Below are positions 57,423 through 64,000 of a stretch of 64,000 bases of DNA, one piece after another. The first letter of the stretch is position 1. The number at the start of each line of letters is the position of its first letter. The position numbers were made by a program, and so were the translations under genes. Below the pieces are notes generated by a model. That model was not told the origin of the DNA, ran no database searches, and saw only the letters and a list, made by a program, of their open reading frames with translations. The DNA comes from Xylocopilactobacillus apis (lineage in GTDB: Bacteria; Bacillota; Bacilli; Lactobacillales; Lactobacillaceae): the NCBI RefSeq assembly GCF_033095965.1, contig NZ_AP026801.1:62001-126000 (forward strand), read 5' to 3'.

Positions 57423-57644
57423 TTATTTATCTTCAGATTTTTTTTCGAACTTGTCTTTTACATCATCAACTACATCTTCGACTTTATCTTTAGCCTCAGA
57501 TAATTTGTCTTTAGCTTTTCCCATTAGACCTTCGCCTTTACCTTGGGCTTCACGAGCTTTGTCACCAGTAACTTTGCCTTCAACCTCTTTGGCCTTACCA
57601 GATACTTTGTCTTTTGCATTATTAAATTTATCTTCTAAACTCAT
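57423..57644 (-). CDS. CsbD-family stress protein
   Basis: This 73-residue, highly charged protein without membrane segment starts SLEDKFNNAKDKVSGKAKEV and continues EGKVTGDKAREAQGKGE, the CsbD signature, with an extended Lys/Asp-rich helical tail. CsbD proteins are general-stress-induced in Firmicutes; their biochemical role is unknown. It is monocistronic with its own terminator and a GGGAGC site. Confidence 0.92.
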   Translation of the reverse strand: MSLEDKFNNAKDKVSGKAKEVEGKVTGDKAREAQGKGEGLMGKAKDKLSEAKDKVEDVVDDVKDKFEKKSEDK

Positions 57645-57807
57645 TTTAAAAAGCTCCCTTCTTTCTTATGATTGTATTATCGTCCAAAAGTAAAAAAAAA
57701 TCAAATCATTTAGTTTAAATAATTTTTTGATTTTTGACTCTAAAAGCCTAAAACAGTTAACTAATTTTAAAATTAATTGTTCGATTATTAAAACTATAAG
57801 TTTTTTG

Positions 57808-59427
57808 TTAAGTACGGATCCGAAAAGTTTTGGGAGCAAACCAATAGATAATAATTGTTCCAATGGCAACATAAATTAAAGTGAATACTCCAATAGTAAT
57901 TGCATAGCCATAACCAGAAAGTTTTCCTTCAAAAAAGTTATAAGAGATAATCCACATAAGTACAGTAATGATTTTGTAAAGTGGACTGACGACTCTTAGA
58001 TCACTGGTAAAAGGTTGAATAAGATAATAGATGAATAATTCATGAAAAGAAAAGAATAAAGTTAGAGCGAAGAGTTCTAAAATCAATATCAGATAAAACA
58101 TTAACGGAATTTTAAGTGGGGAAACCAGAGGGAACCCCATAAAAAGGACTAAAATAAGAGCAGCAATGATGCTGTTAAACTTTATAGTTTGGATAAATCG
58201 ATAATTAAAACCTTTTACAATTGCTTTTGGCTGTCGGTAAAATGGATAGTATAACATTGCTGAGTCACAGTTAACAAAGAGAACTTGAACAATTGTTTTG
58301 CCAAATGAGCAATTATAAAAGACAAAAAATAGAATTCCATAAACTTTTGTTATTTCTTTTTCAGTTATTAAATTATGGGGCATCAAAACCTTAATTCCAA
58401 TAAGACCTATAAGTCCAGCAGCTGCGATCAATAAAAGCCGATTTCGCAGCATTTTTTTCAATTGTGGTTGGTAGCGAGCAAATAATAAAGCATTCAAATA
58501 ATTTGATCCGGTAGCTTTAGGTGGTACTTTGATTTCATTATTTGCTGATATTTTCTTTTCGAGTGAAATTCCTTGACCAAGGTATTCATCAGTACCAGAT
58601 TTTTTCATTTTTAAAGCATCAGTAGACTTTTGAAGCTTCCAAATCATATTCTTAATGAATTCGCCTTCTAGAGGGAATTTTAACCAGTAATAAACAAAAG
58701 CAGCAGTAATTAACCAGCTAACAATTGCAGCAATGGGGTTAAATATCAACTTGCTTAAAATTTCTAATTTACCGCTCGCAAATAAAATTAGCGGCATGAC
58801 TGCAAAAATTAATAAATATCCAACAATGGAAATGTTACCAGCCATCTTATAACGCCACCGTAATCGGCAGATAAATTGAAACCAACTCAAGGTTACAGCA
58901 TAAAAACCGCTTCCAGCTAAGAAAATCCAAATGTTATTTTGAATAATGGATAATATTAAAAGCGGCAGCATAGAAGCTGTTAAATTTTGCCTTAAAAATT
59001 TGCCAAAAGAAAGAATTCGCAAAGAGTTTTGTTTACTGAGATTAAATTTGTCTGTTAATTTGAGGGCGTCATCATCAACAATTAAAAAATTTAGGGGGAT
59101 TGAATGGACGATTCCTAAAATGATAATCCAAATGGTAACAGTAAAAATAATTATATCTTTGTTTTGATGAATGATATTGTCTAGGTAAACCGCAGTTCCT
59201 ATACCAGCAATTAAAAATACTAAAGCACCAAAAAATAAATTCACAATGAAGCGGTAGATTCCATGGATAATTGTTAGAAAAGTTTTTAAACCGCGTACTT
59301 GGTAAATATGAGGTGTAATATTTTTACCGATTAAGGGAATTCGCCGAAAAAAATATAGTAGTCCATTAACTCGTTCGGTATTTTTAACCCGATAAGCAAA
59401 TAGATTGATTTTAAAGACATTATTCAT
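57808..59427 (-). CDS. ABC exporter membrane protein
   Basis: This protein of 539 residues has many membrane segments (about 12-13), including LTIIHGIYRFIVNLFFGALVFLI at the N-terminal side and a second set after a central cytoplasmic loop (about 265-330). The start is ATG 59427, behind GAGG; it overlaps the ATPase stop by eight bases, so the two subunits are made together. The family resembles large ABC-2-like permeases of lactobacilli without a firm name. Cargo is unknown; drug, peptide or lipid export are options. Confidence 0.75.
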   Translation of the reverse strand: MNNVFKINLFAYRVKNTERVNGLLYFFRRIPLIGKNITPHIYQVRGLKTFLTIIHGIYRFIVNLFFGALVFLIAGIGTAVYLDNIIHQNKDIIIFTVTIWIIILGIVHSIPLNFLIVDDDALKLTDKFNLSKQNSLRILSFGKFLRQNLTASMLPLLILSIIQNNIWIFLAGSGFYAVTLSWFQFICRLRWRYKMAGNISIVGYLLIFAVMPLILFASGKLEILSKLIFNPIAAIVSWLITAAFVYYWLKFPLEGEFIKNMIWKLQKSTDALKMKKSGTDEYLGQGISLEKKISANNEIKVPPKATGSNYLNALLFARYQPQLKKMLRNRLLLIAAAGLIGLIGIKVLMPHNLITEKEITKVYGILFFVFYNCSFGKTIVQVLFVNCDSAMLYYPFYRQPKAIVKGFNYRFIQTIKFNSIIAALILVLFMGFPLVSPLKIPLMFYLILILELFALTLFFSFHELFIYYLIQPFTSDLRVVSPLYKIITVLMWIISYNFFEGKLSGYGYAITIGVFTLIYVAIGTIIIYWFAPKTFRIRT

Positions 59428-60163
59428 GATCGACAACCTCATTAGATAATTTATCAATAACAGCATCTTCAAAGGCTTTTGAATGAATATCAAGGCCCGT
59501 TAACTCAACAAGATGATGGTCATGCAGTAGCACGACTTCGTCACAAATATCTTGAGCCAGCTGCATGATATGAGTTGAAAAAATGACAACTGAATCCTGC
59601 TTCATACTAATAATGAGATTTTGCATTTCGTGGGCCGCAACAACATCAACAGTTGTTAGGGGTTCGTCTAGTAACAGAACGGGTGGCTTTAGCATCAAAG
59701 CGACAACAAGCTGTAGTTTATTTAACATTCCTTGAGAATAATCGCGCAAAAGCTTGTTGGAATCATCAACACTTAGTCCTGCCATTTCTAAGTAATCGTC
59801 GGGTTTTTGTGATGAATGAACACCTGATAGACGCTCACCGTTAATTTCGATAAAAAATTTAACAAATTCTCTGCCAGTCATAAACGATGGAAGATGAGGC
59901 TGAGTATACACCATCTCTACATCAAGATCAGGATAATTGTCAGTCAAACCAACTCCTTGGTCAGAGTCAATCAAGATTTCTCCACCATCTAATGGAATGT
60001 TACGAGCAATCAGGTTAAATAACGTTGATTTACCTGAACCGTTACGACCTAGGAGACCATAGATTTTTCCTTGAATAAAATCAAACGAAGCATTTTCAAA
60101 AATTACTTGTTGGTCGAAATTTTTATAAAGATTGTGAATTTGTAATTGCTTCAATATTTTCAC
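59420..60163 (-). CDS. ABC exporter ATPase
   Basis: This ATPase of about 245 residues has Walker A GLLGRNGSGKST at about 34, signature DYSQGMLNKL, Walker B VLLLDEPLTTVD and H-loop FSTHIM. The signature deviates from LSGGQ in the way usual for ABC-2 exporters. The frame can start at GTG 60163 or at TTG 60154; the AGGTG sequence covering the GTG would serve the TTG. It overlaps and is coupled to its membrane partner. Confidence 0.88.
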   Translation of the reverse strand: MKILKQLQIHNLYKNFDQQVIFENASFDFIQGKIYGLLGRNGSGKSTLFNLIARNIPLDGGEILIDSDQGVGLTDNYPDLDVEMVYTQPHLPSFMTGREFVKFFIEINGERLSGVHSSQKPDDYLEMAGLSVDDSNKLLRDYSQGMLNKLQLVVALMLKPPVLLLDEPLTTVDVVAAHEMQNLIISMKQDSVVIFSTHIMQLAQDICDEVVLLHDHHLVELTGLDIHSKAFEDAVIDKLSNEVVDHE

Positions 60164-60448
60164 CTGATTTTCATTTTTCTTTATTTTAGCGAATTAACCG
60201 TTCATTTACTAATTTTTCTAGAATTATTTTTCAACCATCGAAAAAATTATGAGGCTAACAAAACAAGTAATTTGAAAACTAAAATCGAAGTACTAATTTT
60301 GTCAATTAAAAAGAAACATTGTTTAATCAATAATAATTGAGCTTTTTTTGATATCATAATCGTAATCGATCTTTTGATCTAAGATCACTTACGAAGAAGA
60401 CCTTTAAACTTTTTAACTAGTTTGTAAAGCATAATAGTTATTTTTTTC
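60164..60448. other. Divergent intergenic region
   Basis: AT-rich spacer between the ABC exporter and the MerR operon. No gene supported. It ends in the MerR-type promoter described next. Confidence 0.45.
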
Positions 60449-60479
60449 TTGACTTAGAGTATGCTCTAAGAAGTAAACT
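60449..60479 (+). promoter_or_regulatory. MerR-type promoter with 19-bp spacer and operator palindrome
   Basis: TTGACT, 19 bases, TAAACT. The spacer carries the palindrome CTTAGAG-TATG-CTCTAAG (60453-60470). Overlong spacing with a central dyad is the hallmark of promoters activated by MerR proteins through DNA untwisting; the MerR gene follows directly, so it is autoregulated. Confidence 0.88.
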
Positions 60480-60500
60480 CGCTTATGAAAGGAACATAAT

Positions 60501-60926
60501 ATGGACGAAATAACGGGACAAAAATTATCAATTGGGCAATTTGCTCAAGTTGTTGGTTTATCAGCTTACACTTTGCGTTATTACGAAAATGAAGGGTTGG
60601 TTAAACCTAAGCGTGATGAAGCTGACAGGCGTTATTATGATGAAATGGATGTTAGGTGGGTAAGATTTTTACTTCATTTAAAAGGAACTGGAATGTCCAT
60701 TGGTCAGCTTAAACGTTACGTTGAACTTCGAGCGATGGGTGATGAGACGATCCCAGAGCGTCTAGAGCTGCTGGGAGAAGTTAAACAAAAATGTCTTGAT
60801 GAGATTGCTCAAGTTCAAGAAAATCTTGCTGTTTTAAATCACAAGATGGATTGGTATGCGGGTAAACTTGACGGTCAAATTCCCGATGATGAAGACTTCG
60901 AACGTTATTTGAGTCAATTTAGATAA
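60501..60926 (+). CDS. MerR-family regulator of the cupin/CMD operon
   Basis: This 141-residue regulator has the N-terminal winged helix LSIGQFAQVVGLSAYTLRYYENEGLVKP, then the dimerisation helix (about 80-125). It is closest in style to AdhR/NmlR-type regulators of electrophile stress. It has one Cys (in QKCLDEI), so thiol sensing by that residue is possible. GAAAGGAAC precedes the ATG. It is first in an operon with a cupin and a carboxymuconolactone decarboxylase-like protein. Confidence 0.92.
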   Translation: MDEITGQKLSIGQFAQVVGLSAYTLRYYENEGLVKPKRDEADRRYYDEMDVRWVRFLLHLKGTGMSIGQLKRYVELRAMGDETIPERLELLGEVKQKCLDEIAQVQENLAVLNHKMDWYAGKLDGQIPDDEDFERYLSQFR

Positions 60927-60940
60927 TCAAGGAGGATGTT

Positions 60941-61360
60941 ATGGCCAAAAATGAAGATGTAAAAAATGGAGTTATTTTTCCAGTAGGTGAAAAAAATGAT
61001 GCGTTTGCTCAATATTTTATTGGACAAAGCTATTTAGCAAATTTAATTAAGGATCCAGAAGTTAGTGTAGGAGTAGGAAATGTTACTTTTGAACCAGGAT
61101 GTCGAAACAATTGGCATATTCACCACGATGGTTTTCAACTTCTTCTAGTTACTGGCGGCGAAGGCTGGTATCAAGAATGGGGTCAGCCAGCACGTCACTT
61201 AAAACCAGGGGATGTAGTAGTAACTCATGACGGTGTTAAGCATTGGCACGGAGCAACTATTGACAGTTGGTTTGAACATATCGCAATTACTGCAGGAACA
61301 CCAGAATGGTTAGAACCAGTAACTGATGAACAGTATGCAGCTGTTGAAGGAGATGCATAG
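60941..61360 (+). CDS. Cupin-domain protein
   Basis: This single cupin barrel of 139 residues has motif 1 NNWHIHHDGFQLLLVTGGEGWYQ (His, His, Gln pattern) and motif 2 LKPGDVVVTHDGVKHWHGA, which would bind a metal ion. It belongs to the cupins that travel with carboxymuconolactone decarboxylase genes. AAGGAGG precedes the ATG, and its stop overlaps the next start. It probably detoxifies or isomerises a small organic compound; the substrate is unknown. Confidence 0.9.
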   Translation: MAKNEDVKNGVIFPVGEKNDAFAQYFIGQSYLANLIKDPEVSVGVGNVTFEPGCRNNWHIHHDGFQLLLVTGGEGWYQEWGQPARHLKPGDVVVTHDGVKHWHGATIDSWFEHIAITAGTPEWLEPVTDEQYAAVEGDA

Positions 61361-61677
61361 TGAAAAAACAAACTGCAGGGCATGAACAGTTGGGAGATTT
61401 TGCCCCAAAATTTGCTGAACTAAATGATGATGTTTTATTTGGGGAAGTATGGTCAAGAGAAGACAAGTTATCTGCTCGTGACCGAAGCATGATTACTTGC
61501 GCTAGTTTAATGTCGCAGGGCTTGTTTCCTCAATTAGAATCTCACATGAAAATTGCAAAACAAAATGGTGTCACTAAAGATGAGATGGTAGAACTAATTA
61601 CTCATCTTGCCTTTTATGCTGGTTGGCCGAAAGCGTGGTCAGCATTTAGTTTGGCTAAAGAGATCTTTAAAGACTAA
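61360..61677 (+). CDS. Carboxymuconolactone decarboxylase-family protein
   Basis: This 105-residue, all-helical protein starts from GTG 61360, overlapping the cupin stop by one base and using AAGGAG inside the cupin gene. The CMD block is LSARDRSMITCASLMSQG with HMKIAKQNGVTKDEMVELITHLAFYAGWPKAW (about 45-90). The CxxC of AhpD-type peroxidases is absent, so a peroxidase role is unlikely. It works with the cupin and is controlled by the MerR protein of the same operon. Confidence 0.9.
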   Translation: MKKQTAGHEQLGDFAPKFAELNDDVLFGEVWSREDKLSARDRSMITCASLMSQGLFPQLESHMKIAKQNGVTKDEMVELITHLAFYAGWPKAWSAFSLAKEIFKD

Positions 61678-61687
61678 TTTTAAAATG

Positions 61688-61711
61688 ATCACTCGAAAGA
61701 GTGATTTTTTT
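61688..61711 (+). terminator. Terminator of the MerR-cupin-CMD operon
   Basis: ATCACTC-GAAA-GAGTGAT followed by seven T. Confidence 0.9.
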
Positions 61712-61735
61712 AAACCCTAATGATATGATTTTCCA

Positions 61736-62266
61736 ATGAAAATAAACATTGAACAATTAAAAAAAGAACAGGCAGCCGAATTCTGGCAGCTGGCATTTAG
61801 TAATCCAACTCCTGAATGGAAAAAGTGGGATGGACCATATTTTAACGATCGGTTTCCAAGTTTAGAAGAATTTTCAAACGATGATTATTATTATGAAAAT
61901 CCATTATTTCAAGTAATTATGGTTGATGATCAGATGGTCGGATGTGTGACAGCTTATTATGAAGACGGCGATTTAAAAAAATGGCTTGAGATCGGGATTG
62001 TAATTTATCAAAGCAATCAGTGGCAAAAAGGAATCGGGAAGGCTGCTTTAAGTAAGTGGATAAATCAATTGTGGACAACGACCGATCTGCCGCACTTGGG
62101 ACTTACTACTTGGTCAGGCAATACCCGGATGATCCATTTAGCCGAAAGTTTAGGAATGAAACAAGAAGCCTGTATTAGAAAAGTTCGATACTGGCAAGAT
62201 CAGTATTGGGATAGCGTGAAATACGGGATTCTTCGAGAAGAATCTAAATTATCTGATGTTGAATAA
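61736..62266 (+). CDS. GNAT-family N-acetyltransferase
   Basis: This 176-residue protein has the GNAT core: the strand FQVIMVDDQMVGCVTAYYE, a long strand LEIGIVIYQSNQWQKGIGKAAL carrying the acetyl-CoA loop Q-x-x-G-I-G-K, and the late GLTTWSGNTRMIHLAESLGM block of RimJ/RimL-type enzymes. The acceptor is unknown. An extended -10 box (TGATATGAT) ends six bases before ATG 61736 and no ribosome site is visible, so a leaderless mRNA is likely. Confidence 0.9.
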   Translation: MKINIEQLKKEQAAEFWQLAFSNPTPEWKKWDGPYFNDRFPSLEEFSNDDYYYENPLFQVIMVDDQMVGCVTAYYEDGDLKKWLEIGIVIYQSNQWQKGIGKAALSKWINQLWTTTDLPHLGLTTWSGNTRMIHLAESLGMKQEACIRKVRYWQDQYWDSVKYGILREESKLSDVE

Positions 62267-62297
62267 CATTTGTACAATTATTTTTCAAAATAAATAA

Positions 62298-62343
62298 GCA
62301 ATTCATTTTGAAAAATATTATTTCAAGAAGTAAATTGCCTTTT
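62298..62343 (+). terminator. Terminator region of the acetyltransferase gene
   Basis: GCAATT and AATTGC arms, with an inner TTGAAA/TTTCAA stem, are followed by five T. An overlapping 12-bp inverted repeat ATTTTTCAAAAT / ATTTTGAAAAAT lies at 62280-62316. Confidence 0.6.
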
Positions 62344-62440
62344 TGGTACTATCTAGATGAGAAAATTTGATTTAGTGCATAAAAATGGAAATATTAATTA
62401 ATTTCAATAAAAATTTATTTAATTGAAATAAGCGAATTAT

Positions 62441-62921
62441 TTAGCAACAAATCCTTCTTTTTTTAAAAAATCGGTAAATTTCAGTGATTTAATATTCAAA
62501 AAATTAACTACAAAAGGAATTTTTGGTTCATCACCTGAGGGTGACCCATTTGGTCCAGTATTTCGTTCCTCTGTTATAATTGTGTAATTATAATGTAAGG
62601 ATCATGCTATCAATCATGGATATGCTTTTTCGTTATCTTTCGTCCATTGTTCAAAGCCATCAGATTTCCATCGTATACTATCACTAACACAATTTACTAC
62701 ATCACCATATTCTTTATGAGTATGTATCGGCAGTTATTAAATAATTTTTTGTAATGATTTTTTGCCCAAGTGCTAATATTATCATTTTTTTAATAATTTC
62801 TTCGTAAACACGATCGATCATTAAAATTCGTGAAACGTTATTTTCAAATAAATTCCAAATACTTGGAAAAATGCTTCTAGGATAATGGCGTTCTAAATTT
62901 ATCGATCGTTTTATCCAGCAT
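62441..62921 (-). pseudogene. DUF4411 (PIN-like) toxin gene remnant
   Basis: Several frames on the minus strand give a recognisable order of blocks. These are RHYPRSIFPSIWNLFENN, then RILMIDRVYEEIIKK, SDSIRWKSDGFEQWTKDN and ITEERNTGPNGSPSGDEPKI, ending LKKEGFVAK and stop. This matches the PIN-like DUF4411 family, a toxin-type RNase fold, but the frame changes at least three times and the PIN N-terminus is poor. No functional protein is expected. It lies behind an ImmA-like remnant. Confidence 0.55.
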
Positions 62922-62967
62922 TTTTAAGCTAATACCAATTAATGAGGCGGTGTCCGTTGATCTAAGG

Positions 62968-63185
62968 TCACCGTTTTTTTTGTGCATACGTAACAGTACT
63001 CATAAATCTTTTATTATTTAGTCCTAAAACAGTATTATAGATGTTAAGTCGTTGATCTTTCGTAACTTTTACTCTAATTTCTTTTTGTGGATTAAGATCA
63101 TTAGCAGTTTTCACTAAATGGAGTTCTTGTGACCTGATTGCAGCAGCTTGAGGACTTACTCTGAAATAGTGTGCAGTTGATGAAG
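62968..63185 (-). pseudogene. ImmA/IrrE-type protein remnant, C-terminal part
   Basis: On the minus strand the frame reads TAHYFRVSPQAAAIRSQEL and continues about 50 residues to a stop at 62968. The FRVSPQAAAIR block is typical of the C-terminal part of ImmA/IrrE metallopeptidases; the HExxH catalytic half is missing. ImmA-DUF4411 neighbours are known as toxin-antitoxin-like pairs, so this is probably the partner of the remnant downstream. Confidence 0.5.
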
Positions 63186-63242
63186 TAAATAACGATTACT
63201 CTGTTTATAATTCAAGAACTGAGAATAAAACAAACAATAAAG

Positions 63243-63940
63243 TTAATTATTTGGAAATGTCGTTATTATAAAATTTTCCTTCTGTAGATCAGGAATTGTT
63301 TTTTGCTTAGCGCTATAAAGCAATTTATTTGCAATAATATCAGCAGATCTGATTAATATTTTTCTTTGAGAATTGCAATAGTCTAAGGAAATAGAGCTCA
63401 TTGAGGGAAAAATTGGAGGAAAAAATTTCGAGTAGTTCCAATTGTTCGTTCCAAACTTGAATTCTTGTTCAAGGCCTTCTGTTAATTCGTATTTTCCATT
63501 TGTTGCAGTAGAATGCTCATCGGCAAAAAAATAAATGTTTTCAACATTTTCAGGGTTCAACATTTCTTTATTTATAAGATCTTCAAATTTGCGTTTACAC
63601 AAATTTTAAAAATATAATCAAGATAACGCTGCTTTGATTTTTTATTTTCGAAAATATTATCAAGAACTTTTGGTTGATAAATTATTCCTCCAAATTTCTC
63701 AATCTTATTTAACGAACGAAAAAGTTTGTTTTTAGATTTATTGCTAATATTCGTTGCCTTAACTTCAGTGTCCTTGTCCAATTTCTCTATTTTTCTAATA
63801 GTTTGTTCGGCCTTTTTATATTTTCTTTTCCAGTCTTCATGATTTTTTGTTGTAAAAATTACTATTCCACCGTAAACAAAAAATTCATTATGATTTTTAT
63901 CAAAAACGCCAGATTCGTCTGAATACACATAAATGTTCAT
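63243..63940 (-). pseudogene. DUF3800-family protein, second copy, frameshifted
   Basis: ATG 63940 (MNIYVYSDESGVFDKNHNEF) follows GGAG and opens with the DESG acidic motif. The frame breaks at a T3 run (63603-63601 on this strand); one more T joins YIFKI to LCKRKFEDLINKE and gives 232 residues. The shared blocks ADEHSTATNGKYEL and LDYCNSQRKILIRSADIIANKL parallel those of the gene at 36815 (CLDEQATATNG, SADILANRVW). The two proteins are diverged paralogues. Function is unknown; an RNase H-like hydrolase is inferred for the family. Confidence 0.8.
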
Positions 63941-63950
63941 AATTTTCTCC

Positions 63951-63979
63951 AAAAAAAAACCACCACCCGAAGGTAGTGG
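63951..63979 (-). terminator. Terminator of a gene beyond the window edge
   Basis: On the minus strand CCACTACC-TTCG-GGTGGTGG is followed by nine T. A UUCG tetraloop makes it very stable. It lies upstream of the DUF3800 gene and so ends a transcript entering from the right. Confidence 0.88.
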
Positions 63980-64000
63980 CCTCATGGGTCGACGATATTA

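Noticed and set aside
62948-62990. Hairpin followed by eight T on the plus strand
   Set aside because: It lies at the end of the ImmA remnant read from the other strand and has an internal mismatch; no plus-strand gene ends there.

Overview
The window is a low-GC Firmicutes chromosome segment that reads as a Lactobacillaceae genome. It has PTS-driven beta-glucoside and trehalose uptake, a trehalose-6-phosphate phosphorylase-type GH65 gene, GlnPQ with two substrate-binding domains fused to the permease, CcpA-type cre sites, a T-box leader on asnA, WxL-like and SLAP-like surface proteins, and AGGAGG ribosome binding sites. The genus cannot be fixed from the sequence alone.

Layout. 1-3863: end of a LicT/BglG antiterminator, its RNA target and terminator, then a beta-glucoside PTS and a 6-phospho-beta-glucosidase. 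3892-7300: effector-binding protein, LOG-family protein, an orphan UgpB-like sugar-binding lipoprotein and a frameshifted lipoprotein. 7433-11360: accessory block with a tightly overlapping three-gene operon (sce7726-like nuclease, sce7725-like protein, HEPN/RES NADase-like protein) and, just after it, an Fst-type toxin with a convergent antisense RNA. 11471-14406: glnPQ. 14757-19919: trehalose operon (treR, EIIA, EIIBC, GH65). 20095-23663: epimerase and a UgpC-A-E importer without its own binding protein. 23685-25805: T-box/asnA, a RelB-like antitoxin with a gutted toxin, and a MerR regulator. 25957-33207 and 45360-54290: four very large secreted proteins (three leucine-rich-repeat/WxL-like proteins, two of them with L-type lectin modules, and one Ig/SLAP protein). 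Between these blocks lie two aldo/keto reductases with a LysR regulator, a broken Fic gene, a probable small RNA, a DUF3800 gene, MgtC, a tyrosine phosphatase, an ECF-type sigma/anti-sigma pair and a Mn/Zn ABC importer. 54545-62266: Rpn nuclease, MFS exporter, CsbD, a two-gene ABC exporter, a MerR-cupin-CMD operon and an acetyltransferase. 62441-63979: decayed ImmA/DUF4411 pair and a second DUF3800 gene.

How the genes work together. Carbohydrate uptake genes form self-regulated units: the antiterminator acts on its own downstream operon, and TreR is made from a promoter whose -35 box lies inside a cre. The binding protein at 5047 and the UgpCAE genes at 20887 may be one importer split over two loci. 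The adhesins form an extracellular attachment program, and one of them carries a G8 tract early in the gene.

Quality note. Six genes are broken by seven apparent -1 indels, and all but one lie in a mono-nucleotide run of three or more. In every case restoring the bases gives a family-length protein. This looks more like a homopolymer sequencing artefact than seven natural mutations, so these genes are described as frameshifted rather than dead. The RelE-like toxin and the ImmA/DUF4411 remnants are different: they have lost real sequence.
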